The position numbers and the translations under genes are program-made. Below, one piece after another: positions 1-5,090 of a stretch of DNA of 5,090 nt; the first letter of the stretch is position 1; each line of letters begins with the position of its first letter. The DNA is from an uncultured Eubacteriales bacterium (GTDB lineage: Bacteria > Bacillota > Clostridia > Lachnospirales > Lachnospiraceae). The notes under the pieces are model-generated. The model did no database searches and was not told where the DNA came from. It was given only the letters and a program-made list of their open reading frames with translations. The stretch is taken from assembly GCA_900321915.1 (NCBI GenBank), contig ONXW01000044.1, positions 1 through 5,090 on the forward strand, read 5' to 3'.

Positions 1-1
1 T

Positions 2-1168
2 ATCGGCGGTCTGTTCGGCGTTGCCATCACCGATATGATCTTCTTCTTCCTGATGATCCTCTCGGTATCCCTGGTCTTCCCGCAGGTATGGGCAGGCATC
101 GGCGGTTTCGCCGGCGTATCCGCCATCCTGGACGGTGTTGACCCGTCACTCATGACGCCGCTGGGCGGTATCGCCCCCGGCCGGGCTGTCATGCTCATCC
201 TCATCTGTATCAACGTTTATAAGGATCCGGCTTTCTATCAGCGATTCACAGCCTCCAACGGTCCCAAGACCGGTAAGAGAGCCATGCTGACCTGCTTCTC
301 CATCTGGATGAGTATGGACGCCTGCCTTATGTTCACCGCCCTGGTACTCCGCGCCATGGATCCGGGCCTGGTTACCCAGCCTGAGGTTGCTTACATCCAG
401 CTGATTCTCGGCAACCTTCCGCCGGTACTCCGCGGCCTCTTCATCCTCGGCCTGATGGGCGCTATCATTTCCACCATGGACTCCTACTACCTGATCGGCG
501 GCGAGATCGTTGCGAACGATATCATCAACAAGATCCGCAAGAACCCCCTGTCCGACAGACAGTCCATCTTCATCACCCGTGTTTCCTGCGTTATCTTCGG
601 TATCGTAGGCCTGTCCGTCGCATTCCGGTTCCCGCTGGTATACGACGCCATGATCTTTGTTACGAGCCTTTCCATGTCCGTCCTGTTCTGGCCGGTGCTG
701 ATGGCTATCATGTATGAGGGCAAGAAGACCAACATGGCCGGACTTGTCTCCATGTTCGTCGGCGGAATCGTGTGGATCTGGTTCACCTACAACCCGGTTT
801 CCGTACCGGTCCTGGGCGATATTGACGCTGTCCTCATCGCTCTTCCCATCTCCCTCGTCGCTTACTTTATCGGCAACCAGTTCGGTACCGAGCTCAACCG
901 CGGCTTCGCCGAAGTTGAGGGCGAGGATGTGGAAATCAACGGTCTCACTGCCGCGGAGTACGCGGAAGAGATCAAGGTCGAGTGGTTCGGTATCGACGGT
1001 GCGCTCTGCCTGCTGTACTTCGGCCTGGCATGCATCTACTCCTTCGGTATTCTTAACCGGATCGACGCCATCATCGGCGTATTCTGCCCGCTCGTTGCAG
1101 CCGGCATGACCACTGCTATCTTCCTTCGCTACCTGTTTGAGGTCTTCTCCTTCGGAAAAGCGAAGTAA
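2..1168 (+). CDS. Sodium:solute symporter (SSS family), 5'-truncated by window edge
   Basis: This is an inner-membrane secondary transporter that would couple Na+ entry to uptake of an organic solute. The reading frame is open from base 2, so the N-terminus lies outside the window; 388 residues are visible and end at TAA 1166-1168. About ten hydrophobic segments can be seen, roughly at visible residues 9-31, 59-73, 93-114, 144-170, 194-208, 216-237, 245-263, 276-293, 335-352 and 356-380. Two family motifs support the call: DPAFYQRF at residues 75-82, in the position of the SSS loop motif, and GLMGAIISTMDS around residues 150-161. The S157-T158 pair of the latter corresponds to the Na+-site Ser/Thr pair of PutP-like transporters. 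An acidic soluble loop lies at about residues 300-330. The substrate cannot be read from sequence. A terminator separates it from the lyase operon, but the proximity suggests it could supply that pathway. The family is confident; the substrate is unknown. Confidence 0.9.
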   Translation: MGGLFGVAITDMIFFFLMILSVSLVFPQVWAGIGGFAGVSAILDGVDPSLMTPLGGIAPGRAVMLILICINVYKDPAFYQRFTASNGPKTGKRAMLTCFSIWMSMDACLMFTALVLRAMDPGLVTQPEVAYIQLILGNLPPVLRGLFILGLMGAIISTMDSYYLIGGEIVANDIINKIRKNPLSDRQSIFITRVSCVIFGIVGLSVAFRFPLVYDAMIFVTSLSMSVLFWPVLMAIMYEGKKTNMAGLVSMFVGGIVWIWFTYNPVSVPVLGDIDAVLIALPISLVAYFIGNQFGTELNRGFAEVEGEDVEINGLTAAEYAEEIKVEWFGIDGALCLLYFGLACIYSFGILNRIDAIIGVFCPLVAAGMTTAIFLRYLFEVFSFGKAK

Positions 1169-1195
1169 TCTGTTATCACAGAGTCTCCATTCAAG

Positions 1196-1240
1196 ACTGC
1201 CCGGCCGCCCGGCCTGCCGTATCCGGCCGGGCAGTTCTTT
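1196..1240 (+). terminator. Intrinsic terminator after the symporter gene
   Basis: A perfect 12-bp GC-rich stem is formed by 1196-1207 (ACTGCCCGGCCG) and 1224-1235, with a 16-base loop, and is followed by TTCTTT. It begins 27 bases after the symporter stop codon. The U-tract is short and interrupted, so the stem carries most of the terminator strength. The left arm contains a tandem 8-base repeat that permits an alternative pairing (see findings). Confidence 0.8.
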
Positions 1241-1258
1241 CCCCTTATGATTCTGTTT

Positions 1259-1278
1259 CCGCTGCTCTTTAGCAGCGG
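1259..1278 (+). other. Small perfect hairpin in the leader of the lyase operon
   Basis: CCGCTGCT (1259-1266) pairs perfectly with AGCAGCGG (1271-1278) over a four-base CTTT loop. No T-tract follows, so it is not an intrinsic terminator. It lies 40 bases upstream of the first operon start codon and downstream of the symporter terminator. It could be a 5'-end mRNA stem or an operator-like palindrome. The structure is seen directly; any role is inference. Confidence 0.4.
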
Positions 1279-1306
1279 CATACCGCACAATAACACTGCT
1301 TTAATG

Positions 1307-1312
1307 AAAGGA
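1307..1312 (+). promoter_or_regulatory. Ribosome binding site fixing the start at 1319
   Basis: AAAGGA lies six bases before ATG 1319. The frame also opens at ATG 1247 and ATG 1304. The 1247 start lacks a Shine-Dalgarno sequence and would have the hairpin at 1259-1278 within its coding sequence, and the 1304 start has no purine-rich sequence at the right distance. This site therefore favours 1319. Confidence 0.65.
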
Positions 1313-1318
1313 CCGGAT

Positions 1319-1861
1319 ATGATCGTCACTGCAACGCCAAAAACCATGACGGATGCGGAAGCGCTCCGCACAGCACGTCAGGGGGGAAATATCTTCGGCA
1401 AGGCCCTCTACGGGGGCGGCGAAATTACCCTGAAACTGATGTATCTGGAAAGCCGTGAGGTCATTCTGGATCTTTATTACCAGCCGGCACCCATAATGAA
1501 AATTTTAGGCAAGGGTGAAAAACCGGATAAGCCTTCGCAGAAAATCCGCATGATAGTGGAAGGAACCCGCTGCACCGCCAGCTATTCCGAGGACCCCATC
1601 GAGACCCGCGAAATAGATATCAAAGAAGAAATGCTGCAGAAAACGGAATTTTCCGACGATAAGATCGTCGCCGCGGCCAAACGTCACGCGCTGCGGATGG
1701 TACGCCGCCAGATCGGCAGGGTTGCCGTGGCGGAAGTAAATTCCATGCGTTCCATTTTCCGTCCCTATTATGTCGCCTTTTATGGTAAATATGAAATGGG
1801 GAAGCGTATCCGCTACCTTCCCATCGAAGCAGACGGCCACAAGGTTGAGCGCGTCCTGTGA
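1319..1861 (+). CDS. Uncharacterised 180-residue protein, first gene of the lyase operon
   Basis: I do not recognise this family. The protein has 180 residues and no signal peptide or membrane segment, so it is probably cytoplasmic. It contains a single cysteine (C85) and no tryptophan. The N-terminal half alternates short hydrophobic stretches in a beta-like pattern (residues 36-54 and 76-90). A charged, probably helical segment follows at about 103-143 and is rich in Lys, Arg and Glu. The C-terminus has a Tyr-rich, beta-like stretch (RPYYVAFYGKYEMGKRIRYL, about 149-168). The TGA at 1859-1861 lies 52 bases upstream of the iron-sulfur gene, with no terminator between them, so the two are probably cotranscribed. 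Its place at the head of the operon suggests an accessory or substrate-handling role for the lyase-like enzyme, but nothing in the sequence shows a function. It is a real gene judging by its ribosome binding site, length and spacing. Confidence 0.75.
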   Translation: MIVTATPKTMTDAEALRTARQGGNIFGKALYGGGEITLKLMYLESREVILDLYYQPAPIMKILGKGEKPDKPSQKIRMIVEGTRCTASYSEDPIETREIDIKEEMLQKTEFSDDKIVAAAKRHALRMVRRQIGRVAVAEVNSMRSIFRPYYVAFYGKYEMGKRIRYLPIEADGHKVERVL

Positions 1862-1898
1862 CGCGCCCTTCGCTTTCTGCGATTCACCATATCCGCAT

Positions 1899-1906
1899 AA
1901 GGAGGA
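1899..1906 (+). promoter_or_regulatory. Strong ribosome binding site for the iron-sulfur gene
   Basis: AAGGAGGA, a near-consensus Shine-Dalgarno sequence, lies seven bases before ATG 1914. It rules out the longer in-frame opening at 1770, which would overlap the preceding gene by about 90 bases and has no comparable site. Confidence 0.85.
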
Positions 1907-1913
1907 CGGCCCG

Positions 1914-2930
1914 ATGAAACTCACACCCGATGAGAAGAAAAAACTGACGGAACTGTTTGATATTCCGGAAGACCTGTTTCCGGAAGCGCTGCACATGCTT
2001 TCTTCCCAGGAGATCCGTCTGATCTTCCTGATGGAAAAGAACATTTTCCCGGCAGAAAAGCTGGAGGAGGCCATCGCGGCATCCGGCATCGCGGATGACC
2101 CGAAGATGCTCCTTCTCTCCGCATACCGCCGGGCTGTCATAGACAAAAAAAGAGATGAGGCCGGCGGACTCTGCTGGCAGATTTCGGATTTTTACAGCCG
2201 TTATCCGTACTACGCGCAGTTTGAGCCGGAAGAATACACAAAGCTTTCCCGGGATTCCAAAGACCGGCTGAATGCCTGGGATTTTGAAGTGTATTACGGC
2301 GTATACGGAAATGACGTAAAGGCAAAGATGGCAGGCATCGAGACCTACGTCCACAACAGCACCTTTCTTACCCTTGCGGAGGCCGACAGGCTGATAGAGA
2401 AACACCGCAGCCACATCTACATGGTCCCGTGCAACTGCAAGGCGATGATGGATGTCACGAAAAAGCCGCGCTATGTCTGCATGAATTTCAATGAGGGCGA
2501 CAATACCCCCTGGGACCGCGGCGTCGGGGAGCCCATCACCATGGAACGGGCAAAGGAACTGATCCGGTACTATAACCGCAGCGGACTGATGCAGAATGGG
2601 GAAGACTTCGCCATCTGCAACTGCGACGGGGAATCCTGCTACCCCCTGCAGATGGCCCGCAAGGCAGGTTCCCGGGGCATCTACCCCCGGTCCAACTACC
2701 GGATTAACTGGCAGGAAGACCTCTGCATCAGCTGCGGGAAATGCGCCCGCATCTGCAATTTCGGCGCATTCACCATCGACGCCGGAAGGAAGGTTTCCTT
2801 CCATCCGGATCTCTGCTGGGGATGCACCATCTGCAGTGAAAACTGCCCGAAACAGGCTATCGCCCTGGAGGAGCTTGACCTTCCCATGGATACTGTGAGA
2901 GCTTCTTTTATGGGAGCCGAAAAAGCGTAA
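1914..2930 (+). CDS. 4Fe-4S dicluster ferredoxin-type protein with extra cysteine-rich domain
   Basis: This is a cytoplasmic iron-sulfur electron-transfer or accessory protein of 338 residues. The C-terminus holds two ferredoxin-type motifs in register: C271-x2-C274-x2-C277-x3-C281 (followed by Asn, not the usual Pro) and C301-x2-C304-x2-C307-x3-C311-Pro. Upstream is a central set of six cysteines: C173-x-C175, C189, then C235-x-C237-x4-C242. This set resembles the CxC/CNC motifs found ahead of the ferredoxin domain in some anaerobe 4Fe-4S proteins and could bind another cluster or metal. The N-terminal 80 residues are helical and charged, perhaps a winged-helix or protein-contact domain; this is inference. 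There is no signal peptide or membrane segment. The stop is 29 bases before the lyase-like gene, so the two are almost certainly cotranscribed. It may deliver electrons to a reductase in the same pathway or help mature the partner enzyme. The iron-sulfur call is confident; the partner is unknown. Confidence 0.88.
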   Translation: MKLTPDEKKKLTELFDIPEDLFPEALHMLSSQEIRLIFLMEKNIFPAEKLEEAIAASGIADDPKMLLLSAYRRAVIDKKRDEAGGLCWQISDFYSRYPYYAQFEPEEYTKLSRDSKDRLNAWDFEVYYGVYGNDVKAKMAGIETYVHNSTFLTLAEADRLIEKHRSHIYMVPCNCKAMMDVTKKPRYVCMNFNEGDNTPWDRGVGEPITMERAKELIRYYNRSGLMQNGEDFAICNCDGESCYPLQMARKAGSRGIYPRSNYRINWQEDLCISCGKCARICNFGAFTIDAGRKVSFHPDLCWGCTICSENCPKQAIALEELDLPMDTVRASFMGAEKA

Positions 2931-2943
2931 CCGTCAACCAGTC

Positions 2944-2950
2944 AAGGGAG
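2944..2950 (+). promoter_or_regulatory. Ribosome binding site fixing the start at 2960
   Basis: AAGGGAG ends nine bases before ATG 2960. A TTG at 2951 opens the same frame three codons earlier but abuts this site with no spacer, so it is an unlikely start. Confidence 0.75.
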
Positions 2951-2959
2951 TTGAAAAAT

Positions 2960-4489
2960 ATGGAAAATACCGCCAAAACCATTGTTCTCGGCGAACAGAT
3001 GAACCTGGAAAAATTCATTGCAATCGTGCGCGGCCACGCGCAGGTAGAGTTCTCGGAGGAGTTCTGCAAGCGCGTCAATACCGCGCGGGCCCTGGTGGAT
3101 AAGTGGGTGGAGGAAGAGCGCGTCATGTACGGCGTCACCACCGGCTTCGGCGCCCTCTGCACCCAGGCCATCAGCCGCGAGGATACCGCGAAGCTGCAGG
3201 AAAACATCCTCCTCTCCCACTCGGTATCCGTGGGCGATCCTTTCACCGAAGAGGAATGCCGCGCCGTCATGCTGATGGTGCTCCAGAACCTGGGACAGGG
3301 CTACAGCGGCGTGCGCCTCTGCGTCCTGGAACAGTACCGCCAGTTCCTGAACAGGAACCTGATTCCCTGGGCCCCGAAGGAAGGGTCTGTCGGCTACCTC
3401 AGCCCGGAGGCCCACATGGCCCTGGTCCTGCTCGGCAAGGGAAAAGCCTGGTATGAGGGAGAACTCCTCCCGGGTGCCGAGGCCCTGGAAAAAGCGGGAC
3501 TTGAGCCCATGGAGCTGGCCTCCAAGGAAGGCCTTGCCCTCGTATCCGGCACAACCACAACCACAGCCCTCGCGGCCCTCGCCCTCTGCGACATGCAGAA
3601 CGCCTCCAAGGCCGCTGATATCATTGGCGCCATGTCCCTGGAGCTCTCCGGCGGGCAGATGAACGCTTTCGACGAGCGTGTCATGGCCGTCCGGCCCCAC
3701 CGCGAGCAGACAAAGACCGGACAGAATGTCCGGGCTATCCTGAAGGATTCGGACCTTATCAAGGCCTTTGACGGCACCCACGTGCAGGATGCCCTCTCCT
3801 TCCGCTGCATCCCCCAGCTTCACGGGTCAGCGAAGAAGCTCTTTGACGACGCGCAGGTCACTGTGGAGATTGAGATGAATTCCTGCTGCGACAACCCGAT
3901 CATCTGGCCGGAGCCGGGCAATGAAGCCGTCATCTCCGCCTGCAACGCCGATGCCGCCTACGTCGGCATGGCCATGGACAGCGCCTGCATCGGCGCGACA
4001 GGCCTCGCCAAGATGTCCGAGCGCCGGAACAACCGCCTCATCGACGGGTCGCTCTCCGGCATGCCCTGGTTCCTCATCAAAAACCCGGGTCTTTCCTCGG
4101 GCCTGATGATCCCGCAGTACGCCCAGGCAGGCCTCCTGAATGACATGAGGATGCTCTGCACCCCGGCCACCATCGACAATACGCCCACCTGCGGAAACCA
4201 GGAGGACTATGTCTCCATGGGATACAACTCCGCCAAGAAATCCATCCATGTGGTAAACAAGCTGGAGTACATCCTGGCCATCGAGCTGCTCTCCGTCTTT
4301 GAGGGACAGCAGTTCCAGAAGCCGGAGGTAAAGCGGGCGCCCGTATCCCAGGCGGTTCTCGCGGAGATCGCGAAGCACGTGCCCGTGCTGGAATCCGACC
4401 AGTACCTGTATCCCTTTATCGAGTATCTCCGGGATTTGATTCATTCCGGAAAACTTGTGGATATCGTGGAACAGTTTGTGAAGCTGTAA
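2960..4489 (+). CDS. HAL/PAL-superfamily lyase lacking the MIO tripeptide; candidate ergothionase
   Basis: This 509-residue protein has the usual length of a bacterial histidine ammonia-lyase and the family landmarks in order: YGVTTGFG with Y57, LLSHS with H87, GSVG (142-145), EGLALVSGT (190-198), VQDALSFR (275-282), DNPIIW ending at W316, SERR (about 353-356), NQEDYVSM with E415. Classical members read GSVG-ASG-DLAPLAH. Here GSVG runs straight into YLSPEAH, an exact three-residue gap where Ala-Ser-Gly would form the MIO group. Compared with Pseudomonas putida HAL, Asn195 is Ser (S196), Tyr280 is Leu (L279) and Phe329 is Trp (W316), while Tyr53, His83, Gln277, Arg283 and Glu414 equivalents remain. 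MIO-dependent deamination of histidine is therefore unlikely. Ergothionase (ergothioneine trimethylamine-lyase, described from Treponema denticola with homologues in gut bacteria) is a HAL homologue acting without MIO and is my preferred specific assignment. Other eliminations, or a non-catalytic role, are possible. Superfamily membership is near certain; substrate is inferred. Confidence 0.93.
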   Translation: MENTAKTIVLGEQMNLEKFIAIVRGHAQVEFSEEFCKRVNTARALVDKWVEEERVMYGVTTGFGALCTQAISREDTAKLQENILLSHSVSVGDPFTEEECRAVMLMVLQNLGQGYSGVRLCVLEQYRQFLNRNLIPWAPKEGSVGYLSPEAHMALVLLGKGKAWYEGELLPGAEALEKAGLEPMELASKEGLALVSGTTTTTALAALALCDMQNASKAADIIGAMSLELSGGQMNAFDERVMAVRPHREQTKTGQNVRAILKDSDLIKAFDGTHVQDALSFRCIPQLHGSAKKLFDDAQVTVEIEMNSCCDNPIIWPEPGNEAVISACNADAAYVGMAMDSACIGATGLAKMSERRNNRLIDGSLSGMPWFLIKNPGLSSGLMIPQYAQAGLLNDMRMLCTPATIDNTPTCGNQEDYVSMGYNSAKKSIHVVNKLEYILAIELLSVFEGQQFQKPEVKRAPVSQAVLAEIAKHVPVLESDQYLYPFIEYLRDLIHSGKLVDIVEQFVKL

Positions 4490-4494
4490 AAACC

Positions 4495-4532
4495 AAAAAG
4501 AGGGACTCAGTTCACCGAGTCCCTCTTTTTTT
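4495..4532 (+). terminator. Intrinsic terminator of the lyase operon, probably bidirectional
   Basis: A perfect 14-bp stem forms between 4495-4508 (AAAAAGAGGGACTC) and 4517-4530, with an eight-base loop and a run of T to 4532. It starts five bases after the TAA of the lyase-like gene. The A-run on its left side becomes a T-run on the minus strand, so it could also stop transcripts arriving from the convergent SGNH gene. Confidence 0.95.
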
Positions 4533-4554
4533 GTTCCCCGCCGCGCGGGACGGG

Positions 4555-4598
4555 AAAAGCCCCGCCGGAAGATTGCGCCGCGCTGGCGCGTCTTCCGG
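4555..4598 (-). terminator. Probable intrinsic terminator of the convergent SGNH gene
   Basis: CCGGAAGA (4565-4572) pairs with TCTTCCGG (4591-4598), and the inner GCGCC (4575-4579) pairs with GGCGC (4585-4589) over a five-base loop. A T:G wobble is possible at the junction, so the stem is nearly continuous at about 14 bp. It directly abuts the stop codon of the minus-strand gene. On that strand it is followed, after CGGGGC, by TTTT. The T-run is short and displaced, so this is weaker than the neighbouring terminator. Confidence 0.55.
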
Positions 4599-5090
4599 TC
4601 AGGGCCCGTAATAAAAGTCTTCCAGGTAGTAGGAAAACCGCTCTACAACTTCATAGACAAAGATATCCGGGTGCATCCGGCGCACCTGCTCCGGATGATA
4701 GGCCTCGGTCACGTGGGGCATGACAGTCTCGGCAAACTGGGTGCCCAGGATATCCCCCATCGCGACGCCGAAGGAATCCCGGCAGACAAAGAGCTTCCTC
4801 CGATCCGGCGAATCGCTGGCGAATTCCAGGTTGCCCCAGAAGTCGCTGACAGGATTCCGCATGTTCCAGGTTTCAAATCCCCCGATCATGTATGCCTGCC
4901 CGAGGTCGATGTCATTTTCCAGGTAGATCATCTTTGCCAAGTCGCCGGGGTCGTCATCCAGGCCGACCCGCAGCAGGTTCTCATCCGCGTAGTCCGGAAG
5001 GGTGATTCCCAGGCGCGCGAGCAGCACCCTGGTGGCCACGTAGGCGCCCAGCTGGTTCCAGTGGGTGTCGGAGGATCGGTAGAGCCGGAA
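4599..5090 (-). CDS. AlgX/AlgJ/DHHW-type SGNH protein, C-terminal part (5' end beyond window)
   Basis: The frame is open to the right edge on the minus strand. The visible 163 residues are the C-terminal part, ending at TGA (plus-strand 4599-4601). The internal GTG at 5037-5039 is not the start, because the frame continues upstream through the key motif. Diagnostic features are D8-T9-H10-W-N, matching the DTHWN/DHHWN signature that supplies the Asp and His of the AlgX triad; a GDLAKM segment at about residues 49-54; and CRDSFG with S106 as the probable nucleophile, followed by a PDIFVYEVVER segment typical of the family C-terminus. Relatives O-acetylate exported polysaccharides or are cell-surface proteins of unknown substrate, usually with an N-terminal membrane anchor, which would be outside this window. 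The gene converges on the lyase operon and has no evident link to it. The family is fairly confident; the substrate is unknown. Confidence 0.8.
   Translation of the reverse strand, partial: FRLYRSSDTHWNQLGAYVATRVLLARLGITLPDYADENLLRVGLDDDPGDLAKMIYLENDIDLGQAYMIGGFETWNMRNPVSDFWGNLEFASDSPDRRKLFVCRDSFGVAMGDILGTQFAETVMPHVTEAYHPEQVRRMHPDIFVYEVVERFSYYLEDFYYGP

Noticed and set aside
146..1288. Long open frame (380 codons) on the minus strand antisense to the symporter gene.
   Set aside because: It is a by-product of GC-rich codon bias in the opposite strand. Its translation is rich in Asp, Glu, His and Gly without domain character, and it starts by crossing the terminator between genes.
1247..1318. 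N-terminal extension of the first operon gene from ATG 1247.
   Set aside because: There is no Shine-Dalgarno sequence, it overlaps a hairpin and the end of the terminator region, and a well-spaced AAAGGA precedes ATG 1319.
3383..3424. Frameshift or pseudogene explanation for the missing MIO tripeptide.
   Set aside because: The gap is an exact multiple of three, the flanking motifs are in register, the 509-residue length is normal, and several other active-site positions differ too. These points favour a natural subfamily.
3103..3456. Alternative-frame plus-strand open frames within the lyase-like gene (also 3453-3662 and 3921-4106).
   Set aside because: They give Arg/Pro/Ala/His-rich low-complexity translations typical of shifted reading in GC-rich DNA and lie wholly inside the real gene.
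2942..3823. Long minus-strand open frame (293 codons) antisense to the lyase-like gene, and a similar one at 1884-2804.
   Set aside because: Both mirror strongly supported plus-strand genes with clear motifs and ribosome binding sites. Neither has a recognisable domain or start signal of its own.
4537..4549. Short palindrome CCCGC-CGC-GCGGG between the two convergent terminators.
   Set aside because: It is a five-bp stem with a three-base loop in very GC-rich sequence, without a T-tract or other context; expected by chance.
1..5090. CRISPR arrays, insertion sequences, tRNA or rRNA genes.
   Set aside because: No spaced direct repeats, transposase motifs, long terminal inverted repeats or tRNA/rRNA-like segments were seen on reading either strand.

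Overview
The window reads as a GC-rich stretch of chromosome from an anaerobic bacterium, most likely a gut-type Clostridia (Firmicutes) species. Evidence for this is the strong AAGGAGG-type ribosome binding sites, compact intrinsic terminators, an oxygen-sensitive multi-cluster 4Fe-4S protein, and an AlgX/DHHW-like SGNH protein of a kind frequent in Clostridia. The taxon is an inference; no rRNA or marker gene is present.

Layout. (1) Positions 2-1168, + strand: the C-terminal 388 residues of a sodium:solute symporter (SSS family), cut by the left edge and closed by a GC-rich terminator. (2) Positions 1319-4489, + strand: a tight three-gene unit (gaps of 52 and 29 bases). It encodes an unrecognised 180-residue soluble protein, a 338-residue protein with two C-terminal 4Fe-4S motifs and a further six-cysteine central region, and a 509-residue member of the histidine/phenylalanine ammonia-lyase (HAL/PAL) superfamily. 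The unit ends at a near-perfect intrinsic terminator. (3) Positions 4599-5090, - strand: the C-terminal 163 residues of an AlgX/DHHW-type SGNH protein, converging on the lyase gene and cut by the right edge.

The main observation is the lyase-like gene. The fold motifs of the family are present and in register, but the Ala-Ser-Gly tripeptide that cyclises into the MIO electrophile is missing as an exact three-residue gap. The active-site Asn after the GLAL motif is Ser, and a Tyr of the QDxYSxR motif is Leu. A normal MIO-dependent ammonia-lyase is therefore unlikely. The best specific hypothesis is an ergothionase-type trimethylamine-lyase, a HAL homologue that eliminates trimethylamine, already a good leaving group, from ergothioneine without MIO. 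On that reading the symporter might import a betaine-type substrate, and the iron-sulfur protein might pass electrons to a later reductive step such as thiourocanate reduction. No reductase is visible here, so the pathway picture is inference.
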